A DNA stretch of 64,000 bases. It comes from Amycolatopsis sp. FBCC-B4732. Lineage in GTDB: Bacteria; Actinomycetota; Actinomycetes; Mycobacteriales; Pseudonocardiaceae. The stretch lies in contig NZ_CP095376.1 in the NCBI RefSeq assembly GCF_023008405.1, forward strand, positions 7,978,501 through 8,042,500, given 5' to 3'. The notes below the pieces were generated by a model. That model made no database searches. It worked only from the letters and a program-made list of their open reading frames with translations, and had not been told where the DNA came from. Numbering within the stretch: the stretch's first letter is position 1; each line of letters starts with the position of its first letter. This document shows, piece by piece, positions 1-6,763 of this stretch. The position numbers and the translations under genes were made by a program.

Positions 1-493
1 CCTCGGTGAAGTCGAGGAGCGCGAGCAGGCCGTACGCCTGGTCGCCGTGCGAGAAGACGCAGAGCAGTGACGACTCGTCGCCGTAGACGTCGCCGGTGCG
101 CCAGCACTCGCCGGCGCGCACCCGGCCCAGGTCACCGGCCCACGTCGGCGCGGGGATGCCGCGGCCGAGCACGACCTGCAGCCCGGCGTCGGCGGCCTTG
201 CGCTCGACGTCGGTTTCGGCGACGACCTTCAGCGCCGCCAGCAGCGCGGCCGCACCGGGGGTGATCTTGCGCTGCGCGAAGGCGATCAGCTCCAGGCTGA
301 GCGGCTCTTCGCCGTCCTCGACGGACACGTCGTGGAACTGGCCGAGCACCTCGGAGGCGAGCAGCTCGACGTCGACCGGCGCGGGCTCGGCACCCAGCGC
401 CGAGAAGTCGTTCAGGACGTCCTTGAACAGGCCGGTCACGCTGTGGGTGACGGGCTGCGGCTGCCTCTTGCGGGCACGACTCACCGGGCTCAT
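1..493 (-). CDS. Conserved hypothetical protein, C-terminus outside the window
   Basis: The frame starts at ATG 493-491 and runs off the left edge after 164 codons, so the stop is not seen. The protein begins MSPVSRARKRQPQPVTHSV, a basic, probably disordered leader. Helical, acidic sequence follows, then a segment ending in LLCVFSHGDQAYGLLALLDF. There is no signal peptide, membrane segment or recognisable catalytic motif. Codon use is strongly G/C-ending, as expected for a real gene here. The next gene upstream on the same strand is about 190 bases away, so it may have its own promoter. I do not recognise the family. Confidence 0.75.
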   Translation of the reverse strand, partial: MSPVSRARKRQPQPVTHSVTGLFKDVLNDFSALGAEPAPVDVELLASEVLGQFHDVSVEDGEEPLSLELIAFAQRKITPGAAALLAALKVVAETDVERKAADAGLQVVLGRGIPAPTWAGDLGRVRAGECWRTGDVYGDESSLLCVFSHGDQAYGLLALLDFTE

Positions 494-652
494 AGGCCCA
501 TGTTTTCACCTACCGGCGAGCCGGTCGCGGTGGCCCTGGCGCGGGTCCCGGTCGCGTGCCCGGCGGGGAGGCGCCGGGCGGGGCGACGGGACAGGGCCAC
601 CGCGACGGCGCTGGCCAGGACGTCTCCGCCATGGCGGGCTCGCGGTGCCCCG

Positions 653-664
653 GTGCACGTGCAC
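653..664. promoter_or_regulatory. 12-bp perfect palindrome between two minus-strand genes
   Basis: GTGCACGTGCAC reads identically on both strands. It lies in the 186-bp gap (494-679) between the partial gene and its upstream neighbour, about 160 bases before the ATG at 493. Its position suits an operator, but nothing identifies a regulator. I see nothing else in this gap. Confidence 0.3.
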
Positions 665-679
665 ACCGGTTCACTGCGG

Positions 680-2002
680 TCAACGAGGTGCGCGCGGGGA
701 GGTTACGGCTTTGGGCAACGCGATTCGCGCGGTGCGGATTTCCGTGATCAGCCGGGACTTCCGGCGGTGGGTTTCCACCAGCGCGGCCAGGTAAGCGGTG
801 AATTCTTCCGGCGTTTCGGCGCGTTTGTGCAAGCCGCGCAACAGCTTCAGCCGGCGGGCGGCTTCCTGGTACGCCTGCGGGTCCTTGCGCTCGATGAGCT
901 CGTCGACGTGCTCGCGGAAGACCGGGATCGTCTCGGCCGGGTGCCCGGCCGCGCGCAGCTCGGCCAGTTCGAGCTTCAGCTCCGGCGACGCCCCGAACCG
1001 GACGCAGGCGCGCCAGGCTTCGTCGGGACGGCCGTCGTCGAGCAGGACGCGGACGAGTTCGTCGGCCCCGCCTCCGGCGGCGCGTTCGCGCAGGGTCGCC
1101 AGCGCGTCCCGGCGCTGCGCCGTCCACTTGCCCGCGGCCTGCGCGGCTTCGCGCAGCGCGGCGAACGTCTCGCGGTCCGGCCGGGCGTCGAAGTCCTTGC
1201 GGCGGCGGGAAGTCTCGTCCTCGGGCTCCGGCGGCGCCGGCGGCTGCTTGTCGTGGGTGAGCGCGCGGGCGGCGTGCGCGATGGCCTCGCTGTGCCGTCC
1301 CGCGGCCCGCAGCACCCGGACGATCTTGAGGCTGACGTCGACGCGCGGCGGCTTGGCCGACAGGATCGCGACCAGCTCGTCGACGTCGCCGCGCACCTCG
1401 GCCAGCTGTTCCCGCAGCCGTTCGGCCACGTCCCTGCGGTGGCCCGGGACGTCCGCCGCGAGCACGTCGTCCACCACGGACTTGATCAGCTTGAGCCCGC
1501 GTTCGCCCAGCGCGGTCGCGAAATCGGCGAGGTCGATGACCGGCCACCCCGGGCCGTCGAACTCGACCTCGACGATCCAGCCGGCCAGCTTCTCCGGGTC
1601 CGGCGGGCGGGCGGCGCACGCGCGGGCGTACAGCTCGACGGCCCGGTCCAGCCGCTCGCCGAGGTCGCCGGGGTGGTCGCCGGCCTGCTCCAGCACCTCG
1701 CTGATGTCGTCGACCGTGCGCCGGGCCAGCGGCGCCAGGTCGGCGCGGCTGCCGGCGTCGAGCATCCGCTGCAGCGTGTCCAGCACCGCGCCGACCTTCG
1801 CGGTGTACTCGACGTTCCCGTCGGTCACGGCGGTGTCGAGCAAGCGGTGCGCCTCGCTGACGTCACCGGATTGGGTCGCCGCGCGCAGTTCGAGCGAGTG
1901 CCGCAACTCAGGGTCACGCTCGGCTTGGGCGTGCAGCAGGTCCGCCAGCGTCTCCGCGTCCAAAGTGCGCAGGTAGGGGCGAAGATCCGAGGGGGAACTC
2001 AC
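680..2002 (-). CDS. Hypothetical helical-repeat protein (440 aa)
   Basis: A soluble, Arg/Glu/Ala-rich, almost wholly helical protein, suggesting a TPR- or armadillo-like solenoid. It has no membrane segment and no catalytic motif. The frame stays open back to a TTG at 2029. I prefer the GTG at 2002 (VSSPSDLRPYLRTLD), with another GTG at 2008 possible. Segments such as LRPYLRTLDAETLADLL resemble tails of SWIM-zinc-finger-associated actinobacterial proteins, but no Cys/His zinc motif is present here. The function is unknown. It could be cotranscribed with the partial gene downstream. Confidence 0.75.
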   Translation of the reverse strand: MSSPSDLRPYLRTLDAETLADLLHAQAERDPELRHSLELRAATQSGDVSEAHRLLDTAVTDGNVEYTAKVGAVLDTLQRMLDAGSRADLAPLARRTVDDISEVLEQAGDHPGDLGERLDRAVELYARACAARPPDPEKLAGWIVEVEFDGPGWPVIDLADFATALGERGLKLIKSVVDDVLAADVPGHRRDVAERLREQLAEVRGDVDELVAILSAKPPRVDVSLKIVRVLRAAGRHSEAIAHAARALTHDKQPPAPPEPEDETSRRRKDFDARPDRETFAALREAAQAAGKWTAQRRDALATLRERAAGGGADELVRVLLDDGRPDEAWRACVRFGASPELKLELAELRAAGHPAETIPVFREHVDELIERKDPQAYQEAARRLKLLRGLHKRAETPEEFTAYLAALVETHRRKSRLITEIRTARIALPKAVTSPRAPR

Positions 2003-2090
2003 GCGCACCAGTCTGCCCGAGCCCGGCAAGGCGGCGTGTGGGCCAACCGCGTGCTCTTTTCGGAGTAACGAGTGACTCTCGGTGAGGCGC

Positions 2091-3011
2091 TCACTGGCGG
2101 CGCAAGTCGTCGAGCACGGCTTTCAGCGGCCACGGCTCGGGCACGCGCGGCCGTCGTGACCGTGCGTGGCGGGGACGCGGGATGGGCGAGCAGACGGTGG
2201 GGACCATGATCGGGACGACCGGCACCGGCACCCGCGCCACGAGCCGCCGCACCACGACCAGCAGGAGCACCGCGCCCAGCAGCAGCGCGGTCCCCGCGGC
2301 GAGCGCGCCGGCGAGCGTGCGGCGGCCGTCGTCGAGGGTGAGCTGCACGGCGTACTGGCTCTGCTGGGTGTAGAGCCGGCCGAGCTGCTCGGAGACGGTG
2401 AAGGCGGCGCTGCGCCACGTGGATTCGGCCACGGGCAGCGGTTCGGCGGCGGTGAACGCGTCTTCGGCGGCGGCGAGCCGGCTCCACTCGGCGCTGCGCG
2501 TGAGCGACTCGTACGCAGTCCGGCCGCTGTCGGTCAGCTGCGGCACGACCCGCGTCAGCCCGGCCCGGTAGGCGGCGACGGCGGAGGCGTACGGCCGCCG
2601 CGTGACGCCGTCGAGTCCCGCCAGCGCGAGGGAATCCGAGCGGTCCATGCCTTCGGCGACGGAGAGCAGCTCGACGGCGGTCGTCTGCTGGTAGGCCGAT
2701 TCGGCGTCCGGCGCGCGGCGGACGTAGTCGCGCAGCCCGGCGATGGCGGTTTCGATCCGCTGCGTGTAGCTCGCGTACGCGGCAGTCCGCAGCTCCGGCG
2801 CGGCCATCGCCGCGCTCCGCTGCGCCTGCAGCGCGACGACGGACCGCGCCGTCCGGTCCGCGGCGTTCGCCGTCTCGACCGCGAGGTCGCGCGTGCGAAT
2901 CGCTTGGTGGAGCAGGAAAGCGGTGATGACGATCGCCACGGCGACGAGGGCACCACCGGGGAGGAGAGCGATGCCCAGCATGCGGCCGCGGACGGATCGC
3001 AGGTACTTCAA
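2091..3011 (-). CDS. Orphan NIT-domain (nitrate/nitrite-sensing-type) membrane protein without a kinase
   Basis: The start KYLRSVRGRMLGIALLPG and the first membrane helix (about residues 12-36) match the N-terminus of large actinobacterial NIT-domain sensor kinases. A helical extracellular NIT-like region of about 190 residues follows, then a second helix near 228-252 (LLLGAVLLLVVVRRLV). The protein ends about 50 residues later in a basic, Pro-rich tail. HAMP, H-box and HATPase domains are all missing. I chose TTG 3011-3009 because a GGAAAGGA ribosome site lies 5 bases upstream and family members start here. The frame is open to 3083. It may be a truncated receptor or a ligand-binding partner. 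Confidence 0.75.
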   Translation of the reverse strand: MKYLRSVRGRMLGIALLPGGALVAVAIVITAFLLHQAIRTRDLAVETANAADRTARSVVALQAQRSAAMAAPELRTAAYASYTQRIETAIAGLRDYVRRAPDAESAYQQTTAVELLSVAEGMDRSDSLALAGLDGVTRRPYASAVAAYRAGLTRVVPQLTDSGRTAYESLTRSAEWSRLAAAEDAFTAAEPLPVAESTWRSAAFTVSEQLGRLYTQQSQYAVQLTLDDGRRTLAGALAAGTALLLGAVLLLVVVRRLVARVPVPVVPIMVPTVCSPIPRPRHARSRRPRVPEPWPLKAVLDDLRRQ

Positions 3012-3145
3012 GACGTTCCTTTCCCAGCCTTGGGGCCCCGCAAGCATCCCGACGAAGTGCAACCTATTGAGTGAGAGATTCACCGGTCAACGCCAATCCG
3101 CCATACGGCCGTTAGCGCACCGTGACGGCCGGGCACAATCGCCGC

Positions 3146-3463
3146 GTGACCTTCGACGACGTGACCCAGCGGCTGCGCGGCTTCGCGGCGGCCCGCGCCT
3201 GGGAGCCCTTCCACACGCCCAAAAACCTCGTGATGGCGCTCTCCGGCGAGGTCGGCGAACTGACCTCGCTGTTCCAGTGGCTGACACCGGAGGAGTCCGA
3301 CGCGTGGCGTGAAGACGCCGAGCTGGAGGCGAAGGTGCTCGACGAGATCGCCGACGTCACGCTGTACCTGCTGCAGCTGGCGGACCGCCTCGGCGTCGAC
3401 CTGCCTGCCGCGGCGCACGCGAAGATCGACCGCAACGAGGTCCGCTTCCCGCCGCCTGCCTAG
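3146..3463 (+). CDS. MazG-like nucleotide pyrophosphohydrolase
   Basis: A 105-residue all-alpha NTP-PPase of the MazG/dCTPP1 type, which removes pyrophosphate from non-canonical or surplus nucleoside triphosphates. The metal-binding signatures are visible: GEVGEL in the first long helix and DEIADVTLYLLQLAD in the second, giving the ExxE and ExxD ligands. GTG 3146 (VTFDDVTQRLRGFAA) fits the family; the frame is open to a GTG at 3122. The length is normal for a single-domain member. It ends 4 bases inside the convergent DUF3024 gene. Confidence 0.85.
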   Translation: MTFDDVTQRLRGFAAARAWEPFHTPKNLVMALSGEVGELTSLFQWLTPEESDAWREDAELEAKVLDEIADVTLYLLQLADRLGVDLPAAAHAKIDRNEVRFPPPA

Positions 3464-3762
3464 TCCCGCTCGCAACGCCGTTCGATCTCGGCTAGCAACG
3501 GCGGCGGCGTGCTCGCGACGGGCGCGTCCGGGTGCGCCAGCCACCGCCCGTTCTCCTCGGCCCAGAACACCGACCAGATCCCGAAGTCGTCGACGCGCAG
3601 CTGCGCGATCTTCTGCTCGCTCCCGGCCCGCAGCTCGACGATGGTGACGGCCCGCCCCCGCGTGCGGCACTCGACCCGCACCTGGTCCCGCAGGTGCTCG
3701 GGCACGCGTCGGGCACACCAGCGCTCGATCTGCCGCAGCGCGAATTCCGGGATGCCCGCCAT
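3460..3762 (-). CDS. DUF3024 domain protein
   Basis: A 100-residue soluble protein opening MAGIPEFALRQIERWCARRV and containing GRAVTIVELRAG and LRVDDFGIWSVFWAEENG. These match the small DUF3024 family of actinobacteria. No catalytic residues are established for the family and none stand out here. It lies just downstream of the P-loop kinase gene on the same strand (22-base gap), so the two are probably cotranscribed. Its end overlaps the convergent MazG-like gene by 4 bases. Confidence 0.8.
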   Translation of the reverse strand: MAGIPEFALRQIERWCARRVPEHLRDQVRVECRTRGRAVTIVELRAGSEQKIAQLRVDDFGIWSVFWAEENGRWLAHPDAPVASTPPPLLAEIERRCERD

Positions 3763-3784
3763 GCCGACAGTGAACCGGACCGCG

Positions 3785-4336
3785 TCACCGCCCGCTCAGC
3801 TGGGCGACGACGGCGTCGTAGGTTTCCTCGGGCGCCCGCCCGCCGGTCTCGACGACGACGCACCCGGGCCGCTGCGGGAGGTAGGCGGTGAGCTGGTCGT
3901 GGATCCGCTCGACCAGGGCGGTGCCGCCGCGCGCGTTCAGGACGCCGTCGACCCCTTCGGTTTCGGCATCCCCCTCCGCGGCCCGCTCGGCGAACCGCCG
4001 GGTGGCGACGGGCTTGCCGGCGGTGAGCAGGATTTCCCGGTACTCGGCCCCGCAGTCCGCGGCGACCCGCTCGAAGGCCTCGATGTCGGCGACCCGGGTG
4101 GCGAGCTGCGGCATGACGACGTCGTGCCCGCTCTTCAGGTGCGCCTCCGCCATGGCCCGGGTGAGCAGCTGCGCGGCCCGGAAGGTCTCGAAGAAGGTCT
4201 CCCGCCAGCCCCCGATCAGGCAGACGACCCGATCGGTGTCGAGGTTCAGCACCCCGGGGTGCCGCTCGGCGTAGACCCGCGCGATCGTGGACTTCCCGAT
4301 CCCGGACGGCCCGTTCAAGTGGATCAGCTTCGGCAC
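3785..4336 (-). CDS. P-loop NTPase of the small-molecule kinase type
   Basis: The Walker A motif GPSGIGKST sits at residues 9-17, directly after the first beta strand, and LNLDTDRVV follows as in kinases that phosphorylate small metabolites or antibiotics. QLLTRAMAEAHLKSGHDVVM resembles the region after the substrate-binding loop. Total length is 183 residues, a minimal single-domain kinase. The substrate cannot be deduced. The gene lies 10 bases downstream of the degenerate exonuclease gene and is likely in one transcript with it and the DUF3024 gene. Confidence 0.8.
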   Translation of the reverse strand: MPKLIHLNGPSGIGKSTIARVYAERHPGVLNLDTDRVVCLIGGWRETFFETFRAAQLLTRAMAEAHLKSGHDVVMPQLATRVADIEAFERVAADCGAEYREILLTAGKPVATRRFAERAAEGDAETEGVDGVLNARGGTALVERIHDQLTAYLPQRPGCVVVETGGRAPEETYDAVVAQLSGR

Positions 4337-4346
4337 TTCCCCGACG

Positions 4347-5744
4347 TTAGCGCGGCGCGGGCTCGGCCAGCCACCAGCCGCCGAGCAGGGCGCCGACCGC
4401 GAAGAACGCGAAGAAGATCCCGGCGGCCAGCGGTGTTCCCGCGAACATGCCGACGACGGTGAAGAACATCAGGAGCAGCCCGGCACCCATCAGGACCCGC
4501 CCGCCGACGACCTTCGGCAGCCGGGCCCTCTCCGGCGCCGGCGCCGGTGGCGCGGGCGCGAGCGGTGGTTCGAAGCCGAGCGCGACCGGTGCCGAGTGGA
4601 CGTCGAGCACGTCCGCACCGAGCTCGGCGGCGCGCGCCAGGCGCGGCTCGTTCGCGGGCACGCTCGGGTCGGCCACCAGGTGCGTCACGCTCGCGGTCAG
4701 CTTCTTGGCCAGCTGCACGCCCTCCGCCAGCACGCGGGCACGCAGCCGGTCGGCCGCCGCGGTGGTGCCGAGGACGAGCACCCGGGCCGGTCTGCCGTCC
4801 GCCGTCGGCCGCAGGTCGCCGGCGTCCGCGACGCCGAGAGCGGTCGCCACCTGCCACAGCTGACGGGCTTCCGCGGCGGTCACCACGCCGTCCCGTTCCG
4901 CCACTTCGCGCAGGGCGACCACGAACCGCTCGTGCGTCGAGCGCACGCGCTCGGCCGGCCAGCCGGCTTCGGCCGCCAGCCCGGCCAGCGCCGCCACCTC
5001 GTCCGGCGCCAGGTGCCGGTCGGCGACGACGCCGGCGAGCAGGTCCAGGTACGCGTCGCCGTCCGGGCCGATCGCCACCCGCTCGACGGCCTCGGCCATC
5101 CAGCCCGGTTCGCCGGCCGGGACGTCGGCGCGCGGGCGCAGCGGGCCGGCCGCGAACTGCGGCAGCGCGGGGAGGACGGGCGGCGAGGCGAACGTGAAGC
5201 CGTGGCGGCCGAAGAGGCTGACGGCGAGCTGCGCGACGGTGCGCGCGCCGGACAACGCCGTCCGGCCGGGCCGGGCCGCGATCCCGAAGGCGGGCGCCAC
5301 GGTGGCGAGCCGGTGGTTGGGCAGCCGGACGGCGGTCCGCGCGGCGGCCAGCGTGTCCACACCGGGCAGCACCGGCACGCGGGCGCCGATCCGGGCGGCC
5401 TCCGAGTCCAGGAAGGACGCGACGAACGGCAGGTCGTGCGCGACGACGACGCTGCCGCGGCACAGGTTCAGCAGCGAGCCCAGCGCCGCGCCGAACGCGG
5501 GTGCGCCGTCGAGGTCGGCGCGCGTGATGCCGTGCAGGGCGACCGGGCCGGGCGGCACGCCGGGTCCGGGGTCGACCAGGGTCGACAGTTCGCCGGCGAC
5601 CGTGCCGTCGGGGCGGACCCGCACGGCGGCCAGCTCGACGACGTGCCCCGGCCGCAGCCCGGTCGTGCGGATGTCCAGCGCGGTGAAGTCGGTGCCCCGC
5701 GCGGGATGGCCGCCGGCACCGAGCAGCGAGAGGGATTCGATCAC
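4347..5744 (-). CDS. Degenerate DnaQ-fold exonuclease with BRCT domain and two C-terminal membrane helices
   Basis: Residues about 15-180 have the layout of a DEDDh 3'-5' exonuclease, but the catalytic set is damaged. Motif I is DIRTTGL (D24 kept, the usual Glu replaced by R26). Motif II reads VVAHDLPFVASF without the expected FD. Motif III has GRTALSGARTVAQL where H-x4-D is normal. A middle helical domain is followed by a BRCT-like domain near 320-390 (VQLAKKLTASVTHLVADP) and two membrane helices near 418-460. It is probably a non-catalytic, membrane-tethered nucleic-acid or protein-binding factor (inference). It heads a likely operon with the P-loop kinase. Confidence 0.75.
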   Translation of the reverse strand: MIESLSLLGAGGHPARGTDFTALDIRTTGLRPGHVVELAAVRVRPDGTVAGELSTLVDPGPGVPPGPVALHGITRADLDGAPAFGAALGSLLNLCRGSVVVAHDLPFVASFLDSEAARIGARVPVLPGVDTLAAARTAVRLPNHRLATVAPAFGIAARPGRTALSGARTVAQLAVSLFGRHGFTFASPPVLPALPQFAAGPLRPRADVPAGEPGWMAEAVERVAIGPDGDAYLDLLAGVVADRHLAPDEVAALAGLAAEAGWPAERVRSTHERFVVALREVAERDGVVTAAEARQLWQVATALGVADAGDLRPTADGRPARVLVLGTTAAADRLRARVLAEGVQLAKKLTASVTHLVADPSVPANEPRLARAAELGADVLDVHSAPVALGFEPPLAPAPPAPAPERARLPKVVGGRVLMGAGLLLMFFTVVGMFAGTPLAAGIFFAFFAVGALLGGWWLAEPAPR

Positions 5745-5936
5745 GCCCCGCAGGTCGTTTTCCCGGCGGGCGTTGTGACAGCTTTTCGGCGTGGATCGGT
5801 GGTTCGTGACGGGATCGTGACGGCAACATTCCGTCCGATAACGACTGGTGGTCGATCACGGGAACGCGCGTAACAACGGCGGGAGATTTCGCGAGTACAC
5901 CGTCGGCACACCGCGTCGGAGAACAGGGAATCCCGG
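5745..5936. promoter_or_regulatory. Divergent promoter region between two degenerate nuclease genes
   Basis: These 192 bases separate the minus-strand exonuclease-fold gene from the plus-strand SNase-fold gene. Both genes must be transcribed from here. A direct repeat CGTGACGG lies near 5806-5824 (two copies, 3-base spacer). No clear -35/-10 pair is convincing, and no reading frame within the gap looks coding. Confidence 0.4.
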
Positions 5937-6749
5937 ATGAAGCGCATTCCGAACTGGCTGAAGATCGTCTTGGCCGCCTTCGGCGTCCTGTTCGTGCTCG
6001 GCGCCGTCTTCGGCGAGGCGCCCGCACCGAAGCCGGTCGCCGCGGCGGCGCCGGCGTCGGCCACACCCCCGCCGACCAGCACGACTCCGTCGCCGACGCC
6101 GACCCCGGTCGCGGTGACCCACACCGTCGGCACGGTGACCGACGGCGCCACCGTCGTCGTGAACGGCAGCGACGGCACCACGAAAACGGTGCACGTGCTC
6201 GGCGTCGTCGCCCCGCTCGCCGGCACCGGGTGCTACGCGACGGAATCGCTGGGCTGGGCCGCCACGACGCTTTCCGGCAAAGCCGTGACGCTCGGCGCGG
6301 AAACGGCGCAAGGCATCGCGGTCACGCTGGCCGACGGCCGCGATTACGCGGCGCTCGCGATCCAGCTGGGTTATCTGAAGTACGCGGCGAACGCGACCCT
6401 GCCGGCGCTCGCGGCCGCCGAAACCGCGGCGAAGCAGGCCACCACCGGGTTGTGGGGCCCGCCGTGCAACGGCACCATCGACGCCCCCGCGCCCGCGCCG
6501 GCCCCGGTGCCCACCACCGCGGCCCCGCCGGTCGCCCCGCCCGCGCCCGCGACCAAGGCGGCCCCGAAGCCGCCGCCCGTCGTCCGGACGACCGAGGAAG
6601 CTCCGCCGGCCCCGGAACCCGACCACAGCGCCTACTACGCGAACTGCTCCGCCGCGAAGGCAGCCGGGGCCGCCCCGCTGTACCGCGGGGAACCGGGTTA
6701 CCGGTCCGCGCTCGACCGCGACGGCGACGGCGTGGCCTGCGAACGGTGA
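5937..6749 (+). CDS. Exported or anchored SNase-fold protein with C-terminal excalibur domain
   Basis: An N-terminal hydrophobic segment (residues 6-25) is followed by a Pro/Thr/Ser linker. A staphylococcal-nuclease-like domain spans about 60-180 (start HTVGTVTDGATVVV, end GLWGPP). A long Pro/Ala linker leads to an excalibur calcium-binding motif at the C-terminus, DRDGDGVACER, with its partner Cys in YANCSAAK. Compared with active thermonucleases, DGDT is DGAT and the Arg/Asp/Glu catalytic set after the third strand is absent (VLGVVAPLAG), so nuclease activity is doubtful. It probably works at the cell surface. Confidence 0.8.
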   Translation: MKRIPNWLKIVLAAFGVLFVLGAVFGEAPAPKPVAAAAPASATPPPTSTTPSPTPTPVAVTHTVGTVTDGATVVVNGSDGTTKTVHVLGVVAPLAGTGCYATESLGWAATTLSGKAVTLGAETAQGIAVTLADGRDYAALAIQLGYLKYAANATLPALAAAETAAKQATTGLWGPPCNGTIDAPAPAPAPVPTTAAPPVAPPAPATKAAPKPPPVVRTTEEAPPAPEPDHSAYYANCSAAKAAGAAPLYRGEPGYRSALDRDGDGVACER

Positions 6750-6763
6750 TCTAACCTGGTCCG

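Noticed and set aside
332..2068. 578-codon plus-strand frame near the left end
   Set aside because: Composition is typical antisense sequence, and it covers two minus-strand genes with normal codon bias.
2091..3083. Start of the NIT protein at 3083
   Set aside because: The extra 24 residues are not family-like, while TTG 3011 has a good ribosome site and a family-consistent N-terminus.
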